Assembly (NCBI RefSeq): GCF_004137085.1
Contig: NZ_QYBC01000003.1
Coordinates: 62,001-126,000, forward strand
Direction of reading: 5' to 3'
Source: Lichenibacterium ramalinae
GTDB taxonomy: Bacteria > Pseudomonadota > Alphaproteobacteria > Rhizobiales > Beijerinckiaceae
DNA: 64,000 bases
Both the position numbers and the translations under genes were made by a program. Every line of letters begins with the position of its first letter. The stretch's first letter is position 1. The notes under the pieces are model-generated. The model did no database searches and was not told the DNA's origin. It saw only the letters and a list, made by a program, of their open reading frames with translations. Below are positions 51,884 through 61,638 of this stretch, piece by piece.

Positions 51884-52641
51884 AGCTGCACGCCGCGCGT
51901 CAGCGCCCCGTCGACCACGAGGTTGGTGCCGGTGACGAAGCTCGCCGCCGGGCTCGCCAGGAACACGGCGGCATTGGCCATCTCCTGCGGCGTCCCCATC
52001 CGGCCGGTCGGGTTGAGGGCCAGGGCCGTCCGGTAGAGGTCGGGATTGCCGTCCTTGATCTGGTTCCAGACCCCGCCCTCGAAATAGGTGTTGCCGGGCG
52101 ACACGGAATTGGCGCGGATGCCCTTTCCGGCGAGCTGGAACGCCAGCCCCTGGGTGTAGTGGATGAGGGCGGCCTTGAAGGCCCCGTAGGGGCCCGCCGC
52201 GAAGTCGACCTCGCGGCCCGACACGCTGGAGATCGTCACGATGCTGGCGGCCGCGCTCGTGGCCAGCGACGGCATGGCGGCCTCGACGAGCCGCACGCAG
52301 CCCATCATGTCGACCTCGAACCCCTTTCGCCAGCTGTCCTCGTCGGCGCCGATCGAAAGTGCGCTGACGTTGGCCACCACGATGTCGATGCCGCCGAGCG
52401 CCGCCGCGGCTTCGCCCACCCAGGCCTTGAGGGCGGGAGCGTCGGCGATGTCGAGCGCGGCGCCGAAGCACCGCACGCCGAGCGCCGCGACCCGCGCCTC
52501 GGCGGACGCCACACCGGCGGCATCCCGCGCGCAGAAGGCGACGTCGGCCCCTTCGCGCGCCAGCGTTTCCACGATGGCGCGGCCGATGCCCTTGGTGCCT
52601 CCCGTGACGACGGCTTTCAGTCCCTTGAGGCCGAGATCCAT
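51880..52641 (-). CDS. Short-chain dehydrogenase/reductase (SDR)
   Basis: A 253-residue classical SDR: the nucleotide motif TGGTKGIGRA near residue 13, the NAD-type DI at about 64, catalytic Ser in TISSVSG and the YxxxK in YGAFKAAL. The C-terminal VDGALTRG is typical. It is inserted between an amidase and the ABM gene in operon B, with overlapping or close starts (24-base gap to the amidase). The substrate is probably an alcohol or ketone acid derived from the amide's acyl part (inference). Confidence 0.88.
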   Translation of the reverse strand: MDLGLKGLKAVVTGGTKGIGRAIVETLAREGADVAFCARDAAGVASAEARVAALGVRCFGAALDIADAPALKAWVGEAAAALGGIDIVVANVSALSIGADEDSWRKGFEVDMMGCVRLVEAAMPSLATSAAASIVTISSVSGREVDFAAGPYGAFKAALIHYTQGLAFQLAGKGIRANSVSPGNTYFEGGVWNQIKDGNPDLYRTALALNPTGRMGTPQEMANAAVFLASPAASFVTGTNLVVDGALTRGVQL

Positions 52642-52665
52642 GGCGCTTCTCCCGTGATGCCGCCG

Positions 52666-54084
52666 TCAGTGCTGGGCCGACGGGCCTGGACGGCGGCGGT
52701 GCCAGTCGCTGGCCTTCTGCATGGCATGGCCGGCGCGACACAGCAGCGCCTCGTCGAGGTGACGGCCGACGAGCTGCACGCCGACGGGGCGGCCCGCCGC
52801 CGTGGCGCCGGCCGGCAGCGTGATGGTGGGCTGGCCCGTCATGTTGAAGGGGCAGGAGTAGCGCAGCAGGTTGGCGATGCCGCGCTCGGATTCGGCGGCC
52901 TCCAGCACGCCCGCCATGGTGGGGCCGCTCAGCCCCTGCACGGGCAGGAGCAGGAGGTCGATGCCGGCGAAGGCGGCCTCCACCCGGCCGCGGAACGCGA
53001 GCCGGCGCACCGCGATGCCGTGCATGTCGACCGCGCTCACGCCCGCCGCGATATCGAGGAAGGTCGACAGGATCGAGCCGTAATCGGTCCGGCGCGACGG
53101 GAAGGTGTCGGCATGGAACGACGCCGCCTCGACGGCGCAGAGCGTGAACCAGTCCCTGAGGATCTGCGACGCGTCCGGGAAGGCGATCTCGACGATCTCG
53201 GCCCCCAGCGTCCTCAGCAGGTCGCGCGCCCCTTCCACCGCCGCCAGCGCATCGTCGTCGCAGCCGAGCGCCATGAAGGCCGGCGCGACGCCGATCCTGA
53301 GGCCCGCGACGCCGCCGTCGATCCCGGCGAGGTAGTCGGGCACCGGCGCCAGCAGCGCCGTGGGGTCCTTCGGGTCGGCGCCCGCGATGGCGCCCAGCAT
53401 GGCGGCGGCGTCCTTGGCCGAGCGGCACATGGGGCCGATCGTGTCGAGCGTGGCGCCGAGTTCGAAGGCGCCGTGGCGGCTGACGCGGCCCCAGGTCGGC
53501 TTGATGCCGGTGAGCCCGTTGGCGGCCGAGGGGAAGCGGATCGAGCCGCCCGTGTCCGAGCCGATCGACCCGTAGCAGAGCCCCGCCGCCGTGGCGACGC
53601 CCGAGCCCGACGAGGAGGTGCCGGGCCAGGCCTCGGCGTCCCAAGGGTTGATCGGCACCGTCATGTCGGGGTGGTAGCCCGCATAGGCGCCCTCCGTCAT
53701 GGCGAGCTTGCCGAGGATCACGGCGCCGGCGGCGCGCAGCCGCGCCACGACCGTCGCGTCCTCGCCCGCCCGGAAGCCGCGGTGGATCGCCATGCCGGCC
53801 GCGGTCGGGGCGTCGTGGGTCCAGAGCAGGTCCTTGACGGCGAGCGGCACGCCGTGGAGCGGTCCGCGCGACCCGCCCGCCGCCAGGTTGCGGTCGGCCG
53901 ACGCGGCTTCGGCGAGGGCGCTTTCCGCCATCACGGTCTCGTAGGCGTGCAGCGCGCCGTCCCGGGCGGCGATCCGCTCCAGCATGGCGCGGGTGAGTTC
54001 GACCGAGGACAGGGCGCCCCCCGCGATCTGCTCGCCAACCTCGACGAGGCCGCGGAAGGCGAGATCCTCGGGCAGGGCGCTCAC
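52666..54084 (-). CDS. Amidase (amidase signature family), 2 of 3
   Basis: A 472-residue amidase with Lys in PLAVKDLLW, Ser pair in [10 protein letters not shown] and nucleophile Ser in [11 protein letters not shown]. The N-terminus [29 protein letters not shown] is the common family start. The GTG at 54084 overlaps the stop of the amidase upstream (GTGA). The acceptor and acyl part of its substrate are unknown. Confidence 0.88.
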   Translation of the reverse strand: MSALPEDLAFRGLVEVGEQIAGGALSSVELTRAMLERIAARDGALHAYETVMAESALAEAASADRNLAAGGSRGPLHGVPLAVKDLLWTHDAPTAAGMAIHRGFRAGEDATVVARLRAAGAVILGKLAMTEGAYAGYHPDMTVPINPWDAEAWPGTSSSGSGVATAAGLCYGSIGSDTGGSIRFPSAANGLTGIKPTWGRVSRHGAFELGATLDTIGPMCRSAKDAAAMLGAIAGADPKDPTALLAPVPDYLAGIDGGVAGLRIGVAPAFMALGCDDDALAAVEGARDLLRTLGAEIVEIAFPDASQILRDWFTLCAVEAASFHADTFPSRRTDYGSILSTFLDIAAGVSAVDMHGIAVRRLAFRGRVEAAFAGIDLLLLPVQGLSGPTMAGVLEAAESERGIANLLRYSCPFNMTGQPTITLPAGATAAGRPVGVQLVGRHLDEALLCRAGHAMQKASDWHRRRPGPSAQH

Positions 54085-55595
54085 AGGGCCCTCCAGTCGG
54101 TGGCCTGCTCGAAGGCCGCGGCCGCGGCGTAGATCGTCGCCTCGTCGTAGTCCTTGCCGATCAGCATCATGGAGATCGGCAGGCCGTCGCCCATGCCGCA
54201 GGGCACCGCCATGGCGGGATGGCCGGTGACGTCGAAGGGCGCGGTGTTGGGCAGCATCTCGAAGGCGCGCTGCAGCACGAGGCCGAGCGGCGCGTCCGGC
54301 GGCGGGATCGGCGTCGCCTTCATGGGCAGCGTCGGCATCAGCAGGAGATCGTAGCTGCCGAGCGCCGCGTCGTAGGCGCCCTTCAGCCGGCGCACCAGGT
54401 TCTGCGCCTTGGCGTAGAAGCGCCCGCGGTACTGGGTCAGGAAATACTGACCGACCAGCATGGTGATCTTCAGCGTGTCGGACAGGCTGTCGGCCCGGTC
54501 GCGCCAGGCCGAATGGGCGTCGAGCAACGGGACGTTGTAGAGCCCCTTCCAGTTGAAGCCCATGCCGTTGCCGAGCATCATCTGCATCTGGCCGCCCTCG
54601 CTGGCGACCGGCGTCCAGATCGCGGCGCCGGCGAGATGCAGCGGGATCGAGACCTCCTCGACCACGGCGCCGAGCTTGCGCAGGTGCTCGGCGGCGGCGC
54701 GGACCTTGGCGTCGACGTCCGCCTCGCTCTGGGGAAAGCCGAAGCCTTCCCGGACGACGCCGATCCTCAGGCCGGCGACGCCGCGGCCCAGCGCCTGGGT
54801 GTAGGGGGCGACCTTCGGCGCGTATTGGCGCGGGTCGAGCCCGTCGGCTCCCGCCAGCACCTCGAGCATCAGGGCATTGTCGGCGACGGTCGCCGTCATC
54901 GGGCCGGTGTGGTCGATCGTCGATTCGATCGGCATCACGCCCGTGTAGGGGACGAGGCCGTGGGTGGCCTTCATGCCGACGATGCCGCAATAGGCGGCCG
55001 GGATGCGGATCGAACCGCCCTGGTCGCCGCCGATCGCCATGTCGACCTCGCCGGCCGCCACCAGCGCGGCCGAGCCCGAGGAGGAGCCGCCGGCCGAATA
55101 GCCGCGCCGGTGCGGGTTGTGCACCGGTCCCGTCGCGTTGGTATGCGACCCGCCCGAGAAGCAGAAGTACTCGCAATGCGCCTTGCCGAGGATCGTGGCG
55201 CCGGCGTCGAGCAGCCGCGTCACGACCGTGGCGTCGACGTTGGGCACGAAGCCCTCGAGGCTCGCCGCCCCGTTCATCATCGGGACGCCGGCGAGGCACA
55301 CGTTGTCCTTGAGCGCGACGGTCTTGCCCTTGAGCTTGCCGTCCGGCGCGCCCTTGACCTCGCTCTTCACGTACCAGGCGTTGAGCGGGTTCTCCTCCGG
55401 GCTCGGGAAGCGGCCGGGCGTGCGCGGGTAGGTGACCTGCGGGACCTCGTCGGGCATGGCCTCGACGAGGTCGTAGGCGGCGAAGCTGCCGGCCATGTGG
55501 CCGAGGAACTCCTCGACGCGCTCGGGCGACAGGTCCATGCCGAGGGATTCGGCGATGGCGCTCATCTGGTCGAGCGTGGGACGGGCGACGGCCAT
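54081..55595 (-). CDS. Amidase (amidase signature family), 3 of 3, nitrile-pathway type
   Basis: A 504-residue amidase: Lys in [18 protein letters not shown], Ser pair in [13 protein letters not shown] and nucleophile in [13 protein letters not shown]. The N-terminal extension and [13 protein letters not shown], together with IDHTGPMT and GFNWKGLYN-type segments, closely resemble the enantioselective amidases of Rhodococcus/Pseudonocardia nitrile hydratase pathways (from memory). No nitrile hydratase is in the window. It begins 31 bases after the UrtE-like gene of operon B. Confidence 0.88.
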   Translation of the reverse strand: MAVARPTLDQMSAIAESLGMDLSPERVEEFLGHMAGSFAAYDLVEAMPDEVPQVTYPRTPGRFPSPEENPLNAWYVKSEVKGAPDGKLKGKTVALKDNVCLAGVPMMNGAASLEGFVPNVDATVVTRLLDAGATILGKAHCEYFCFSGGSHTNATGPVHNPHRRGYSAGGSSSGSAALVAAGEVDMAIGGDQGGSIRIPAAYCGIVGMKATHGLVPYTGVMPIESTIDHTGPMTATVADNALMLEVLAGADGLDPRQYAPKVAPYTQALGRGVAGLRIGVVREGFGFPQSEADVDAKVRAAAEHLRKLGAVVEEVSIPLHLAGAAIWTPVASEGGQMQMMLGNGMGFNWKGLYNVPLLDAHSAWRDRADSLSDTLKITMLVGQYFLTQYRGRFYAKAQNLVRRLKGAYDAALGSYDLLLMPTLPMKATPIPPPDAPLGLVLQRAFEMLPNTAPFDVTGHPAMAVPCGMGDGLPISMMLIGKDYDEATIYAAAAAFEQATDWRAL

Positions 55596-55626
55596 GATGT
55601 CCTCCTTGCCTTGATGGGGTGGCGGC

Positions 55627-56346
55627 TCAGGCCGCCATGCCGACGAGCTCGGCCACGACCTCGGGGTCTTCGAGCTGGTCGGGCCTGAGCTCGCCCGTGA
55701 TCCGGCCCTTCTGGATGACCAGCACGCGGCTCGACAGCGCGGCGATGAAGTCGAGGTTCTGTTCGACCAGGATCATGCTGACCCCGGTCTTGGCGCGGAG
55801 GCCCTGCAGGGTTTCGGCGATCTCCTCGATGATCGAGGGCTGGATGCCCTCGGTGGGCTCGTCGAGGAGGATCAGCTTCGGCCGCGTGCACAGGCAGCGC
55901 GCCAGGGCGAGCAGTTGCTGCTCGCCGCCCGACAGCGCGCCGCCCTGCCGGTCGAGCAGGCGCGTCAGCCGCGGGAACAGCTCCAGCGTCTCGTCGATGA
56001 TGCCGCGGTCCTCGCCGCTGCCCTTCTGGCGCCCGCCCGCCATGCAGCCCATGCGCAGGTTGTCGCGCACGCTCAGCGCCGGGAAGATCTCGCGCCCCTG
56101 CGGCACGTAGCCGAGGCCCAGCCGCGCCCGCGCGTGGGGCTTCAGGTCGGTGATGTCGTGGTCGAGGAAGGTGACGCCGCCGGCCGTGGGCGGGATGAAG
56201 CCCATCAGGGTCCGCATCAGCGTGGTCTTGCCCATGCCGTTGTGGCCGAGGATGCCGAGGAACTCGCCCGCCTTCAGCTGAAAATCGATCCCCATCAGGA
56301 CGGGGACGCGGCCGTAGGCGGCCTGGAGCGCTGCGACGTCCAGCAT
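55627..56346 (-). CDS. UrtE-like ABC importer ATPase (operon B)
   Basis: A 239-residue ABC ATPase: GHNGMGKTT, signature [15 protein letters not shown], and [15 protein letters not shown], the UrtE hallmark. The ATG at 56346 is close behind the UrtD-like stop (56350). It is the second ATPase of importer B; the downstream genes are the two amidases. Confidence 0.9.
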   Translation of the reverse strand: MLDVAALQAAYGRVPVLMGIDFQLKAGEFLGILGHNGMGKTTLMRTLMGFIPPTAGGVTFLDHDITDLKPHARARLGLGYVPQGREIFPALSVRDNLRMGCMAGGRQKGSGEDRGIIDETLELFPRLTRLLDRQGGALSGGEQQLLALARCLCTRPKLILLDEPTEGIQPSIIEEIAETLQGLRAKTGVSMILVEQNLDFIAALSSRVLVIQKGRITGELRPDQLEDPEVVAELVGMAA

Positions 56347-56349
56347 GGG

Positions 56350-57069
56350 TCAGGCCGCCTTCTTGCCGAGGTAGACGTCGCGCACCCGCTGGTCGCGCAT
56401 GACGGCGTCGGCCCGGTCCTCCATCAGCACCGAGCCGCGGTTGAACACGGTGATCCGGTCCGAGATCATGCGGATGAAGGCCATGTCGTGCTCGACCACG
56501 ATGAGCGACGTCGTCCGGTTGATGGCGCGGACGATCTCGGCGGTGCGGCCGACCTCGTCGTGGTTCATGCCGGCGGCAGGCTCGTCGAGCAGGATGAGGT
56601 CGGGCTCCCCGGCCAGGACCGTGCCGATCTCGACCCACTGCCGCTGCCCATGCGCCAGCGTGCCGACGATCCGGTCGGTGGATCCCGCGAGCGCGATCAG
56701 CGACAGGACGCCGTCCACCACCGCATCCGCCCGCTTCGCGCCGTTCTTGCGCCGGGCCGCCAGCCACAGGTTCTCGCGGATCGACAGGCCGTTGAACACC
56801 GACGGGGTCTGGAGCTTGATGCCGATGCCGGCGCGGGCGATGGCATGGGGCGCCGCCCCGGCGATGTCGCGGCCGCGGTAGCGCACCGTGCCGGCGCTCG
56901 GCAGCAGCTGCCCGGTCAGCACCTTGAAGAAGGTGCTCTTGCCGGCGCCGTTGGGCCCGATGAGGCAGCGCAACTCGCCCTCCTCGAGGGTGAAGTCGAC
57001 GGCGTCGACCGCCACGACGCCGCCGAAGCGCATCGTCAGCCCGCGGGTCTCGAGGAGGGGAGCCGTCAT
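56350..57069 (-). CDS. UrtD-like ABC importer ATPase (operon B)
   Basis: A 239-residue ABC ATPase: GPNGAGKST, the UrtD-type GIGIKLQTPSVFNGLSIRENL, LAHGQRQWVEIGTVLA and LILLDEPAAGMNHDE. The ATG at 57069 overlaps the UrtC-like stop (ATGA). Confidence 0.9.
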   Translation of the reverse strand: MTAPLLETRGLTMRFGGVVAVDAVDFTLEEGELRCLIGPNGAGKSTFFKVLTGQLLPSAGTVRYRGRDIAGAAPHAIARAGIGIKLQTPSVFNGLSIRENLWLAARRKNGAKRADAVVDGVLSLIALAGSTDRIVGTLAHGQRQWVEIGTVLAGEPDLILLDEPAAGMNHDEVGRTAEIVRAINRTTSLIVVEHDMAFIRMISDRITVFNRGSVLMEDRADAVMRDQRVRDVYLGKKAA

Positions 57070-58124
57070 GACAGGGCCTTGCCGGGGAGGGGGTGCGCCG
57101 CCGGGGCTTCGGCCGGCCCGGGGCGGCCGCGCCTGCCGCGGCGCCACAGGGCCGCGACGCCGCGCTCGACGGTGGGCACGACGCCCGCCGGCAGCACCAG
57201 CACGAAGACCAGCAGGATGGCGCCGAGCACGAAATTGGCGTCGAGCAGCTGCTGGCCGCCGATCTCGGTCACCAGGACCTGGATGGCGACGGCGCCCAGC
57301 ACCGGGCCGATCAGCGTGCCGAGGCCGCCGATCATGACCCAGATGATGATCTGGGCCGAGGTGGCGAGGCCGAAGATGGTCGGGCTGATGAAGGCGCCCC
57401 ACAGCGTGTAGAGGCAGCCGGCGAGGCCCGCGATGCCGCCCCCCACGACGAAGGCCAGGAGCTTGTAGAGCCGGGGATCGTAGCCGAGCAGCGACGCCCT
57501 GACCTCGTTCTCGCGGATGGCCACCACGACGCGGCCGAAATGGCTGGCGAGCAGCAGCTTCAGCCCGACGAACACCACGATGAGGCAGCCGGCCGCGAGG
57601 TACCAATCGTCCTCCGGCGCGAAGGCATAGCCGGTGAACGGGAGCGTGATGCCCGGCACCGACGGGATGCCGTTGAAGCCGCCGAGCGCCGCCGAGCCGA
57701 TGCGGTAGGCGTCGCCCGCCGTCGAGTTGACGACGTTGAACAGGATCAGCGTCACCGTGAGGGTGATGACCCCCACGTAGACGTTGGAGATGCGCCCGTA
57801 GAACATGAAATAGCCGAGCAGGGCGGCGAAGAGCATCGGCACCAGCATCGACAGGATCACCGGCACGGTGCTGTCGGTGAAGTTGAACGCCCCGACCGCG
57901 TAGGCGTAGCCGCCGAGCCCGAAGAAGGCGGCTTGGCCGAAGGACAGGATGCCGCCGAACCCCCAGATGAAGCCGAGGCTGAGCGCCAGCACCGCCATGG
58001 CGACGAAGACCGTGGCCTGGAGCAGCGTGAACGTGTCGACGAACTGGGGCGCCAAGCCCGCCAGGACGGCCGCCCCGAGAGCGCAGAGCAGGGTGACGCG
58101 GAGCGACAGGACGGTGCGGATCAC
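57066..58124 (-). CDS. UrtC-like ABC importer permease (operon B)
   Basis: A 352-residue permease of the LivM/UrtC family: LSLGFIWGFGGILSFGQAAF, VYVGVITLTVTLILFNVV and the loop IRENEVRASLLGYDPRLYK. The GTG start at 58124 overlaps the UrtB-like stop (GTGA). Its positively charged tail (WRRGRRGRPG) is cytoplasmic. Confidence 0.9.
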   Translation of the reverse strand: MIRTVLSLRVTLLCALGAAVLAGLAPQFVDTFTLLQATVFVAMAVLALSLGFIWGFGGILSFGQAAFFGLGGYAYAVGAFNFTDSTVPVILSMLVPMLFAALLGYFMFYGRISNVYVGVITLTVTLILFNVVNSTAGDAYRIGSAALGGFNGIPSVPGITLPFTGYAFAPEDDWYLAAGCLIVVFVGLKLLLASHFGRVVVAIRENEVRASLLGYDPRLYKLLAFVVGGGIAGLAGCLYTLWGAFISPTIFGLATSAQIIIWVMIGGLGTLIGPVLGAVAIQVLVTEIGGQQLLDANFVLGAILLVFVLVLPAGVVPTVERGVAALWRRGRRGRPGPAEAPAAHPLPGKALS

Positions 58125-58987
58125 AGGCTCCCCCTGAAGAAGCGGCCGGTGATGCCTTCGGGCAGCACGCGGATCAGCAGCGTCGCGGCGACGAGCAGGA
58201 TCACCTCGCCGAAGACCGGGGTGGTGAGGTAGGAGCCCATCTGGTTGATGGAGCCGAAAAGCAGCGACGCCGAGGCCGTGCCGGCGAGGATCGAGGCGCC
58301 GCCCCCGACCACGGTGATGAAGGCCTTGGCGACGAAGGCCGACCCCATGGTGGGGGCGACGCCGGAGACCGGGGCCAGCAGCCCGCCGGCGAGGCCCGTC
58401 ACGGCCGCCCCGATGCCGAAGGTCGCCATGTAGACGCGATCCGGATCGACGCCGAGCGCCGAAGCCATGTCGGGCTTCTGCATCGTGGCACGGGCGATCA
58501 GCCCGAAGCGCGTGAAGCGCAGCACGACGACGACGCCGCAGAGCAGAAGCAGGGCGACCAGGGCCAGGAACGGCGTGTAGAGGTCCGACCGGTAGGCGCC
58601 GACCTGGAACCCGCCGAGCGGCGTCGGCACGCCGTTGATGGTGTTGCCGAAGATCATCGTCACCAGCCCGACGATGAACAGGCTGAGGCCCCAGGTCGCC
58701 AGCATGGTGTCGACCAGCCGTCCGTAGAGGACGCGGATCAGCGTCCGTTCCACCAGGATGCCGACGAGCCCGACGAAGACGGGCGAGATCACCAGCATGG
58801 CGAACCAGATGTTCACGCCGTGGTTGGTCGACAGCACCGTCGCGTAGGCGCCGAGCATCAGGAACTCGCCGTGGGCGAGGTTGATGATCTTCATCATGCC
58901 GAAGATGATGGCGAGCCCCAGGCTGATCAGCACCAGCGAGGCGATGCCGCTCAGCACGTTGAGCCCGACGATGGCGGCGAGGTCCAT
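58121..58987 (-). CDS. UrtB-like ABC importer permease (operon B)
   Basis: A 288-residue permease of the LivH/UrtB family with LGLAIIFGMMKIINLAHGEFLMLGAY, VVGGGASILAGTASASLLFG and the C-terminal LIRVLPEGITG. The ATG at 58987 is 21 bases past the binding protein stop, with AGGAGG in TCCTCC reverse context just upstream. Confidence 0.9.
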   Translation of the reverse strand: MDLAAIVGLNVLSGIASLVLISLGLAIIFGMMKIINLAHGEFLMLGAYATVLSTNHGVNIWFAMLVISPVFVGLVGILVERTLIRVLYGRLVDTMLATWGLSLFIVGLVTMIFGNTINGVPTPLGGFQVGAYRSDLYTPFLALVALLLLCGVVVVLRFTRFGLIARATMQKPDMASALGVDPDRVYMATFGIGAAVTGLAGGLLAPVSGVAPTMGSAFVAKAFITVVGGGASILAGTASASLLFGSINQMGSYLTTPVFGEVILLVAATLLIRVLPEGITGRFFRGSL

Positions 58988-59008
58988 GGATGCCTCCTGG
59001 GTCGGGCG

Positions 59009-60253
59009 TCAGATCTTCACGACATATTGCTGGTTGTCGTTGGGGTTCTTGACGAGGTCGCAGACCGCGGCGGTGTCGAGCGGCTTCTGGTTCGGGTAGC
59101 TGCCCGTCACGTCCCACAGCTTGTCGTGGACGGTGGCGAGATAGGCGGAGCGGATGGCGTGGTGGGTCGGCTTGTCCACCGTGACGGTGCCGCTGGGCCC
59201 GTCGTAGGAGATGCCGCCTTCGAGCGCTTCGATCACCTTCATGCGGTCGATCGTGCCGGCCTTCCTCACGCCCTCGGCCCAGATGTGGACGCCCTCGTAG
59301 GTCGCGCAGGCGAGCTCGCTGACGTAGGGGATGCCCTGGCCGTATTTGGCGTGGAGCTTGTCGATGTAGGCCTTGCTGGCCGGCGTCGTCAGCTCCTGGA
59401 AATAGCCGTAGGCCCCCATGATGCCCTCGCTCTCCTTGGCGTCGAGCGTCGAGGGCTCGTTGACGAGGCCGAACGTGGTCGACGCGATGGGGATCTGCCC
59501 CTTCATGCCGGCCGCCGTCCATTGGCGGTAGAAGGCCGTGTGGTTGCCTCCGACCAGCGCCGACAGGATGAGGTCGGGCTTGGCGGCCTGGATCTTGGAG
59601 ATGGTGGGGCCGAAGTTGGTGACGTCGAGCGGGAAGAACTCGGTGGCCAGCACCGTGCCGCCGTTGTCCTGGCAGTATTTGGTCATCCACTTGGCGGTGA
59701 TCTGGCCGTAATTGTAGTCGGCCGCGATGATGTAGGCCTTCTTGCCGCTCTTGCCCATGGCGTTGGGCACGAGCTTCTCCACCGTCTGGGCCGGCGTGGT
59801 GCCGAGGCAGAACTCGTTGCGGTCGCAGACGCCGCCCTCGTACAGCGTGTTGTAGAAGTAGAGCGTCTTGAACCGGTCGAACACGGGGCGGATCGCTTCC
59901 CGCGATGCCGAGGTGATGCCGCCGTGCACGACCGCGACCTTGTCCTTCAGGGCCAGCTGCTGCGCATACTGCGAATAAAGCTGGATATTGGACTGCGGGT
60001 CGTAGCTGACGATCTTCAGAGGGCGACCGAGGAGACCGCCCGCGGCGTTGATCTCGTCCACGGCGAGTTCGACGCTGAGCACCATGGGCTGGCCGCTGGT
60101 GCCGAGCGCGCCCGACTGATCGTGCAGGCTGCCGACCAGAATCGGCGCCTCGGCGCCGAGCGCCGTCAGCCGCAGCACCGCCGGGGAGGCGACCAGCCCC
60201 GCCGTGGCCATGCCGGCCGAACCGAGGAATTTCCGCCGCGTGACGTCCGACAT
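59009..60253 (-). CDS. UrtA-like periplasmic binding protein, Tat-exported (operon B)
   Basis: A 414-residue Peripla_BP_5 protein. The N-terminus has a twin-arginine signal (TRRKFLGSAG) and a hydrophobic stretch, so it is exported folded, as UrtA proteins often are. The mature part has VGSLHDQSGALGTSGQP, YFYNTLYEGGVCDRN, FFPLDVTNFGPTISKIQAAK and PDLILSALVGGNHTAFYRQW. It is the first gene of operon B. AGGGA lies seven bases before the ATG at 60253. Its ligand is urea or a short amide by family, unproven. Confidence 0.9.
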   Translation of the reverse strand: MSDVTRRKFLGSAGMATAGLVASPAVLRLTALGAEAPILVGSLHDQSGALGTSGQPMVLSVELAVDEINAAGGLLGRPLKIVSYDPQSNIQLYSQYAQQLALKDKVAVVHGGITSASREAIRPVFDRFKTLYFYNTLYEGGVCDRNEFCLGTTPAQTVEKLVPNAMGKSGKKAYIIAADYNYGQITAKWMTKYCQDNGGTVLATEFFPLDVTNFGPTISKIQAAKPDLILSALVGGNHTAFYRQWTAAGMKGQIPIASTTFGLVNEPSTLDAKESEGIMGAYGYFQELTTPASKAYIDKLHAKYGQGIPYVSELACATYEGVHIWAEGVRKAGTIDRMKVIEALEGGISYDGPSGTVTVDKPTHHAIRSAYLATVHDKLWDVTGSYPNQKPLDTAAVCDLVKNPNDNQQYVVKI

Positions 60254-60617
60254 GCTGGTTCCCTGGTCTGCGGGCCGCGGCCCGTGGATCGGGAGAGCAC
60301 CACCGATGGGACGGCAGTTCAAGCCCCACGCTCCTGCCTGAAATCTCAGCAGTGATGCATCCAACGACGACATTGTGGCTCTAAAATCCACTCCCATGCC
60401 TAGAGTATCGGCGTTATGGCGTCGGCGAGCCGGAGCGTGATGACCGATTGGACGGAAACGACAACTTTCGGGCATGGTTTTATAGTGTGTCGGGGCGCTG
60501 CGACGCAATTTATTGTGCGCTGTGGGGCAAGTGCGATTCCAGCTTCTCTTCTACGGTTCGGACACGCGCCGCAGGCCGGCGCCTCTTCGCTTCCGGGACT
60601 GCAAAGGAGATTGCGTG
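60254..60617. other. Divergent promoter region between operon B and the right-hand importer
   Basis: 364 bases, clearly less GC-rich in 60400-60520. On the plus strand GGTTTTATAGTG (about 60474-60486) resembles a -10. The dyad-like CGCAATTTATTGTGCG lies at 60504-60519 and could be a regulator site. No gene and no complete promoter were identified with confidence. Confidence 0.45.
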
Positions 60618-61553
60618 ATGGTGCCAGCATCGTTTCGGACGGCGGTCGTGAGGGCGCGAGCCGCATCGACGGTCGGATTGACCGCCGCGTCGGCGCTGGC
60701 CCTGGCCTGCGTGGCCGGCACCGCGTCCTCCGGGCCCGCTGCCGCGGCCGCGGCGGCCATGCCGGCACCGCCGGCCTGCCAGGCCCTGCAGAGCCGGTAT
60801 CCACAGTTCAAGGGCAAGACGCTGGTCGACGCCGTGAACCCGCACACGCCCGGCTACGAGGCGCTCGACCCGCAGGACCCCTCGAAGTACATCGGCTTCG
60901 ACATCGATCTCGCCGAAACCATCGGCGATTGCCTGGGGTTCACCCTCACCTACAAGCCCGTGACCTTCGCGGCGCTGCTCACCACCCTGTCGAGCGGGCA
61001 GGCCGACATCGTCATCTCGGACATCTACGCCACCGAGGAGCGCGCCAAGGCGGCCGACTTCATCACCTATTCCAAGGTGTTCGACGGCGTGCTGGTCGCC
61101 AAGAGCAACCCGAAGAAGATCTCCGGCATCAATGCCAGCCTGTGCGGCACGACAGCCGCCGAGAACACCGGCTACGTCGAGATCCCGCTGATCCAGAACC
61201 TCGCACCCGAGTGCAAGGCGCAGAACAAGCCGGCGGCCGAGATCCAGCTCTACGACAACAACGCCAACTGCATCCAGGCGATCCTGGCCGGCCGCGCCGA
61301 CACCTACATCAACGATGTCAACACGGTGGACCAGGCCGTCAAGGCCTATCCGGACAAGCTTGAGAAGGCGACGGCGGTGACGCTGCCCTACTCGGTCGGC
61401 ATCGCGGTCCCGAAGGACAAGCCCGAGTTCCGCGACGCCGTCCTGGCGGCCCTGACGGAGATCCAGAAGGCCGGCATCGAGACCCGGCTCCTGGAGAAGT
61501 GGTCGCTCGGCGCCGGCACGCTCGATGCGCCCCGCCTCGTCATGGCCAAGTGA
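60618..61553 (+). CDS. Polar amino acid-type periplasmic binding protein (family 3)
   Basis: A 311-residue SBP_bac_3 protein with a long signal region (residues ~1-47, Ala-rich, cleavage near AAAAA). The mature part has IGFDIDLAETIGDCLGFTLTYKPV, SGQADIVISDIYATEERAKAADFITYSKVFDG and the conserved CGTTAAENTG hinge region. AAGGAG eight bases upstream supports the ATG at 60618. The fused permease/ATPase gene 85 bases on completes an importer. Several Cys residues are present in the mature part. Confidence 0.9.
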   Translation: MVPASFRTAVVRARAASTVGLTAASALALACVAGTASSGPAAAAAAAMPAPPACQALQSRYPQFKGKTLVDAVNPHTPGYEALDPQDPSKYIGFDIDLAETIGDCLGFTLTYKPVTFAALLTTLSSGQADIVISDIYATEERAKAADFITYSKVFDGVLVAKSNPKKISGINASLCGTTAAENTGYVEIPLIQNLAPECKAQNKPAAEIQLYDNNANCIQAILAGRADTYINDVNTVDQAVKAYPDKLEKATAVTLPYSVGIAVPKDKPEFRDAVLAALTEIQKAGIETRLLEKWSLGAGTLDAPRLVMAK

Positions 61554-61638
61554 TCCGGGCCGGGATGCCGCTCTCCTGTTCACCGCCGGTCGCTCGGTCC
61601 CGCACGGCCGGGGGTGAGCGGCGGGGGCTCCGGCCCTG

